64,000 nt of DNA from assembly GCF_009730915.1 (NCBI RefSeq), contig NC_052475.1, positions 22,130,285-22,194,284 on the forward strand, read 5' to 3'. Shown one piece after another: positions 61,446 through 64,000 of this stretch; the first letter of the stretch is position 1; each line of letters opens with the position of its first letter. A program made the position numbers and the translations under genes. Source of the stretch: Dioscorea cayenensis subsp. rotundata (taxonomy: Eukaryota; Streptophyta; Magnoliopsida; Dioscoreales; Dioscoreaceae). The notes beneath the pieces are model-generated. The model saw only the letters and a list, made by a program, of their open reading frames with translations, ran no database searches and was not told the DNA's origin.

Positions 61446-64000
61446 TTAAAAAAGATAATTAATGCACTACCATTAATAATTAATCCTAATTAATTAACAT
61501 GTCCTTTCTTTATCAATAATACAGCGACGTGCAAGACTGCAAGTGTGTGTGAACGACATTGGTCTTCTTTTTCAAACATTGTGTGCTGATTTAGAACCAT
61601 GCTTTGCTTTCAAAACTCGCTTTGGCTTTTTGTGACACAATGGCACAAATCAACATCAGAGACATGATCATAAATTGGCATTAAAAAATCATGTTTGTCT
61701 TCTAAGATTCTTTTCCTTGGTTTATATTTTTTTTTCTTTTTAACTTTTATTGGAAATTTTATCTCGAATAAATTTTTTTATCTTTTTTTTATAAGAAGAA
61801 AAATGTACATGATTTTGCATTCATGGTGGTTGGGCAAGCAATGTGTTGGATGGTTCTTTACTTTGTGTTAAAGTGTGGGGACATTACATTATATGGATTT
61901 ACTATTTTTTGACAGTGCTTTTAATAGTGCAATAAATTTTGGTTAGATGGATGCTTGTGTGGAGAATATAAGTATTTATTTAATTTAAATTTAAATTTTA
62001 TATTTACACTTTTAAGACAAGGAAACCTTTTTTCTTGTTTCACTTGTTGCTCTTCCTTGTGGGCAACTTAAAGTGTAATTTTAGACATTTTTTCTTCATT
62101 GGTATTTGATTAAAAATAAACACTGATTTTTATTTATATTGCATATAACTCCCCAATTAGAGGGTCTTCACTAACAATTGAATATATGAAGGGTATTTTT
62201 TTTTAGTTTTATAATAATGCATTGATTGTTATTTTTAAATAATCAAACTATTTATTTTTTCAAGAAAAATTCACATCCTTTGTAGCCCAAGCTAATTTCT
62301 ATGGCAGACGCCATACACTACTAACTCTTATGTAAAATATAATAAAATATATATTTCTTTTAATGACTCAGTCACCCCTGATGACTAAAATCAACCATCG
62401 GTCACTGTGTTGTCTATAATTCATCATTGTAAACAATTTTTTATAAAAAAAAACACTATATTGATTAATTATAAAATAAATTTAACAAACCAACCTTCAA
62501 GCTTCCTAAAAGATAGTCAGCTCTCTCAACTTCTTGAACACCAAGTTTACAAAAGATATCGGTGATCCAGAGATTGACCTTCCTCAGGAGTAATCCACTC
62601 TTTTCTGTAGCTTAGACAGGTATATGTCTCCAGACGGTAATCTTCGTCTGTCCAACTTTTTTTTTCTTACTCTTTTTAAGTTTTGTAAACCTCATCTTTG
62701 GTGAGATTTTAGTCTGTTTTTGTAATTTTGTACTGTTTTTTTTTCTTTCAATGTTTGTTATGTCTCATTTTTTTTTATTTCAATAAAGCTATGATTAATC
62801 ATATTTATTTAAAAAGAAAAAATAAATTTAACAATAGAACACAAACATGATTAAAAACGTTATACGAAAATAATAGTATTCCAAGTTCTAGAAGGTGATG
62901 CAAGTTGGGCGTTAAGTGGATTCAACTTCCATTAATAATTTTGTTCTAGATGAAGTCATCATTTTCCTAGTCAAAGAACCTGTGAACATGATTAGTGCTC
63001 TTGTTGGTCATTCCTAATCACATCTTTTATTACAAAGCAAAAGGAAAAAAACAACTTAAAAAAAAGAATGATATATAATAATAAAAAAATTCAATAATAA
63101 TAATAATAATAAATATATATATATATATATATAGCCATTCAAAAGCTAGAGGAGACTCATGGGCCGGTGCTTGAGCTTTATTCAAAAGATGGAGGAAACT
63201 CAAGAGAACCTTTCCAATGTCATCATCCCATCACATGTAGAAACTTAAATAGAATATATATATATTGCAAAGTGGAACATCATTACACTATCCCAAATAT
63301 TTCCCTATTATCTTATTTATATATATCGTATAAAATTAAATTATTTTAAGCATCCTCAAGCCTTATATATATATATATATATATATTGTGTCATTGATCC
63401 ATTAATTTCATGTGAGAAGCATCTACTAAGAGTCAGTCAGGGAAATAATCTCTCCAACTAAAGCTTTTTTATACATTAAAAAAAAACCTACTTATTTAAA
63501 CTATCTAAATTTTTACCACTTAAATCAATTTTGATGGGTAATTTTTTTTTCATAAACCATTCCAAACGTGTACATATGTATAAAGTTAATATCTCAAAAT
63601 ATCTATCTCCTCATTTTACATAAACTGATATTCTAATTAGGGATAAAGATATAAATATTATATACAAAAGATCATGTATCACTAGATAAAAAAATTATTA
63701 GCAGATAAATTTTTTTATGTTTATTTTATTTTAAAAAAGTAAGATGGATATAAAAAATATTATGCACTAATTAACATAAATTTACAATATATTTCTCATA
63801 TGCTTGTAGACTGGTGTTTTGCAGCTAAAGACTCGACACATCTAATCTCCAGTGATTCCATCTAGTCCATTAAGCACCCAACAGCTCGATTACACCAAGC
63901 TCCACAAGTGACCCTCTTTTGTTTTACTGAGTTGATTTTTGTGTCTTACGTCAATGTGCTTTTGATGTTGCTGGTGTTATATTCTTTGTTTCTTGTTGGT
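61446..64000. other. AT-rich spacer to the window end
   Basis: No gene is supported. (AT)n runs near 63112-63133 and 63365-63387 and an (AAT)n run near 63093-63112. A less A/T-biased stretch at about 62490-62790 ends with an AATAAAGCT signal and could be the 3' tail of a retroelement, but no protein landmark confirms it. A second such stretch starts near 63810 and runs off the edge. Confidence 0.5.

Noticed and set aside
62490..62790. 3' end of a LINE
   Set aside because: There is an AATAAA-type signal and a less AT-biased stretch, but no reverse transcriptase or RNase H landmark and no clear poly(A) with target duplication.
1..64000. tRNA, rRNA, CRISPR or bacterial-type operon features
   Set aside because: I scanned for them by eye and saw none; the window is plant nuclear DNA. 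A covariance-model search would be needed to exclude a tRNA or small RNA fully.

Overview
The window is nuclear DNA of a flowering plant. It has spliced genes with GT-AG introns, plant-only families (a NAC factor, a HAESA-type receptor kinase, DUF1685, peroxisomal ACX3), AT-rich spacers and a dense mix of plant transposon classes. Gene GC content is modest. I cannot name the species; a non-grass monocot such as a yam would fit, but that is a weak guess. A run of exactly 1000 N (1245-2244) is an assembly gap.

Layout. 1-12.6 kb is a transposon block: a decayed Ty1/copia 3' end, then the gap, then a SIRE-like solo LTR split by a 2.9-kb CACTA element with 3-bp target duplication, then a complete-ended 5.46-kb hAT element (8-bp target duplication) with a broken transposase. 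14.4-46 kb is the gene island: ACX3 (+), OPA3-like (-), ERI1-like 3'-5' exonuclease (+), a DUF1685 protein (-), a DUF3082-like plastid membrane protein (+), a NAC transcription factor (+) and a HAESA/HSL1 receptor kinase (-). All seven can be joined into open frames with consensus or near-consensus splice sites. 48.08-57.35 kb is a 9.3-kb Mutator-like element with a perfect 9-bp target duplication. It carries a decayed MURA-type transposase (-) and a decayed plant-mobile-domain/Ulp1-protease gene (+). 57.4-64 kb is AT-rich spacer with MITEs and a 427-bp near-identical direct repeat flanking 1.49 kb.

The genes do not form one pathway. Two pairs are divergent with spacers of about 1 kb (OPA3-like/ERI1-like; DUF1685/DUF3082-like), and NAC and HSL1 are convergent. 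Products are predicted for peroxisome (ACX3), mitochondrion (OPA3-like), plastid (ERI1-like and DUF3082-like), nucleus (NAC) and plasma membrane (HSL1).

Most unusual signals: (1) a 165-bp-period tandem exon duplication in the DUF1685 gene, with one copy decayed inside an intron; (2) arrays of a short CGYTTAA-like word filling the non-coding spacers of the Mutator-like element, whose orientation follows the local gene strand, plus an internal duplication of that element; (3) a split zinc-finger-like C-C-H-H motif in the exonuclease.
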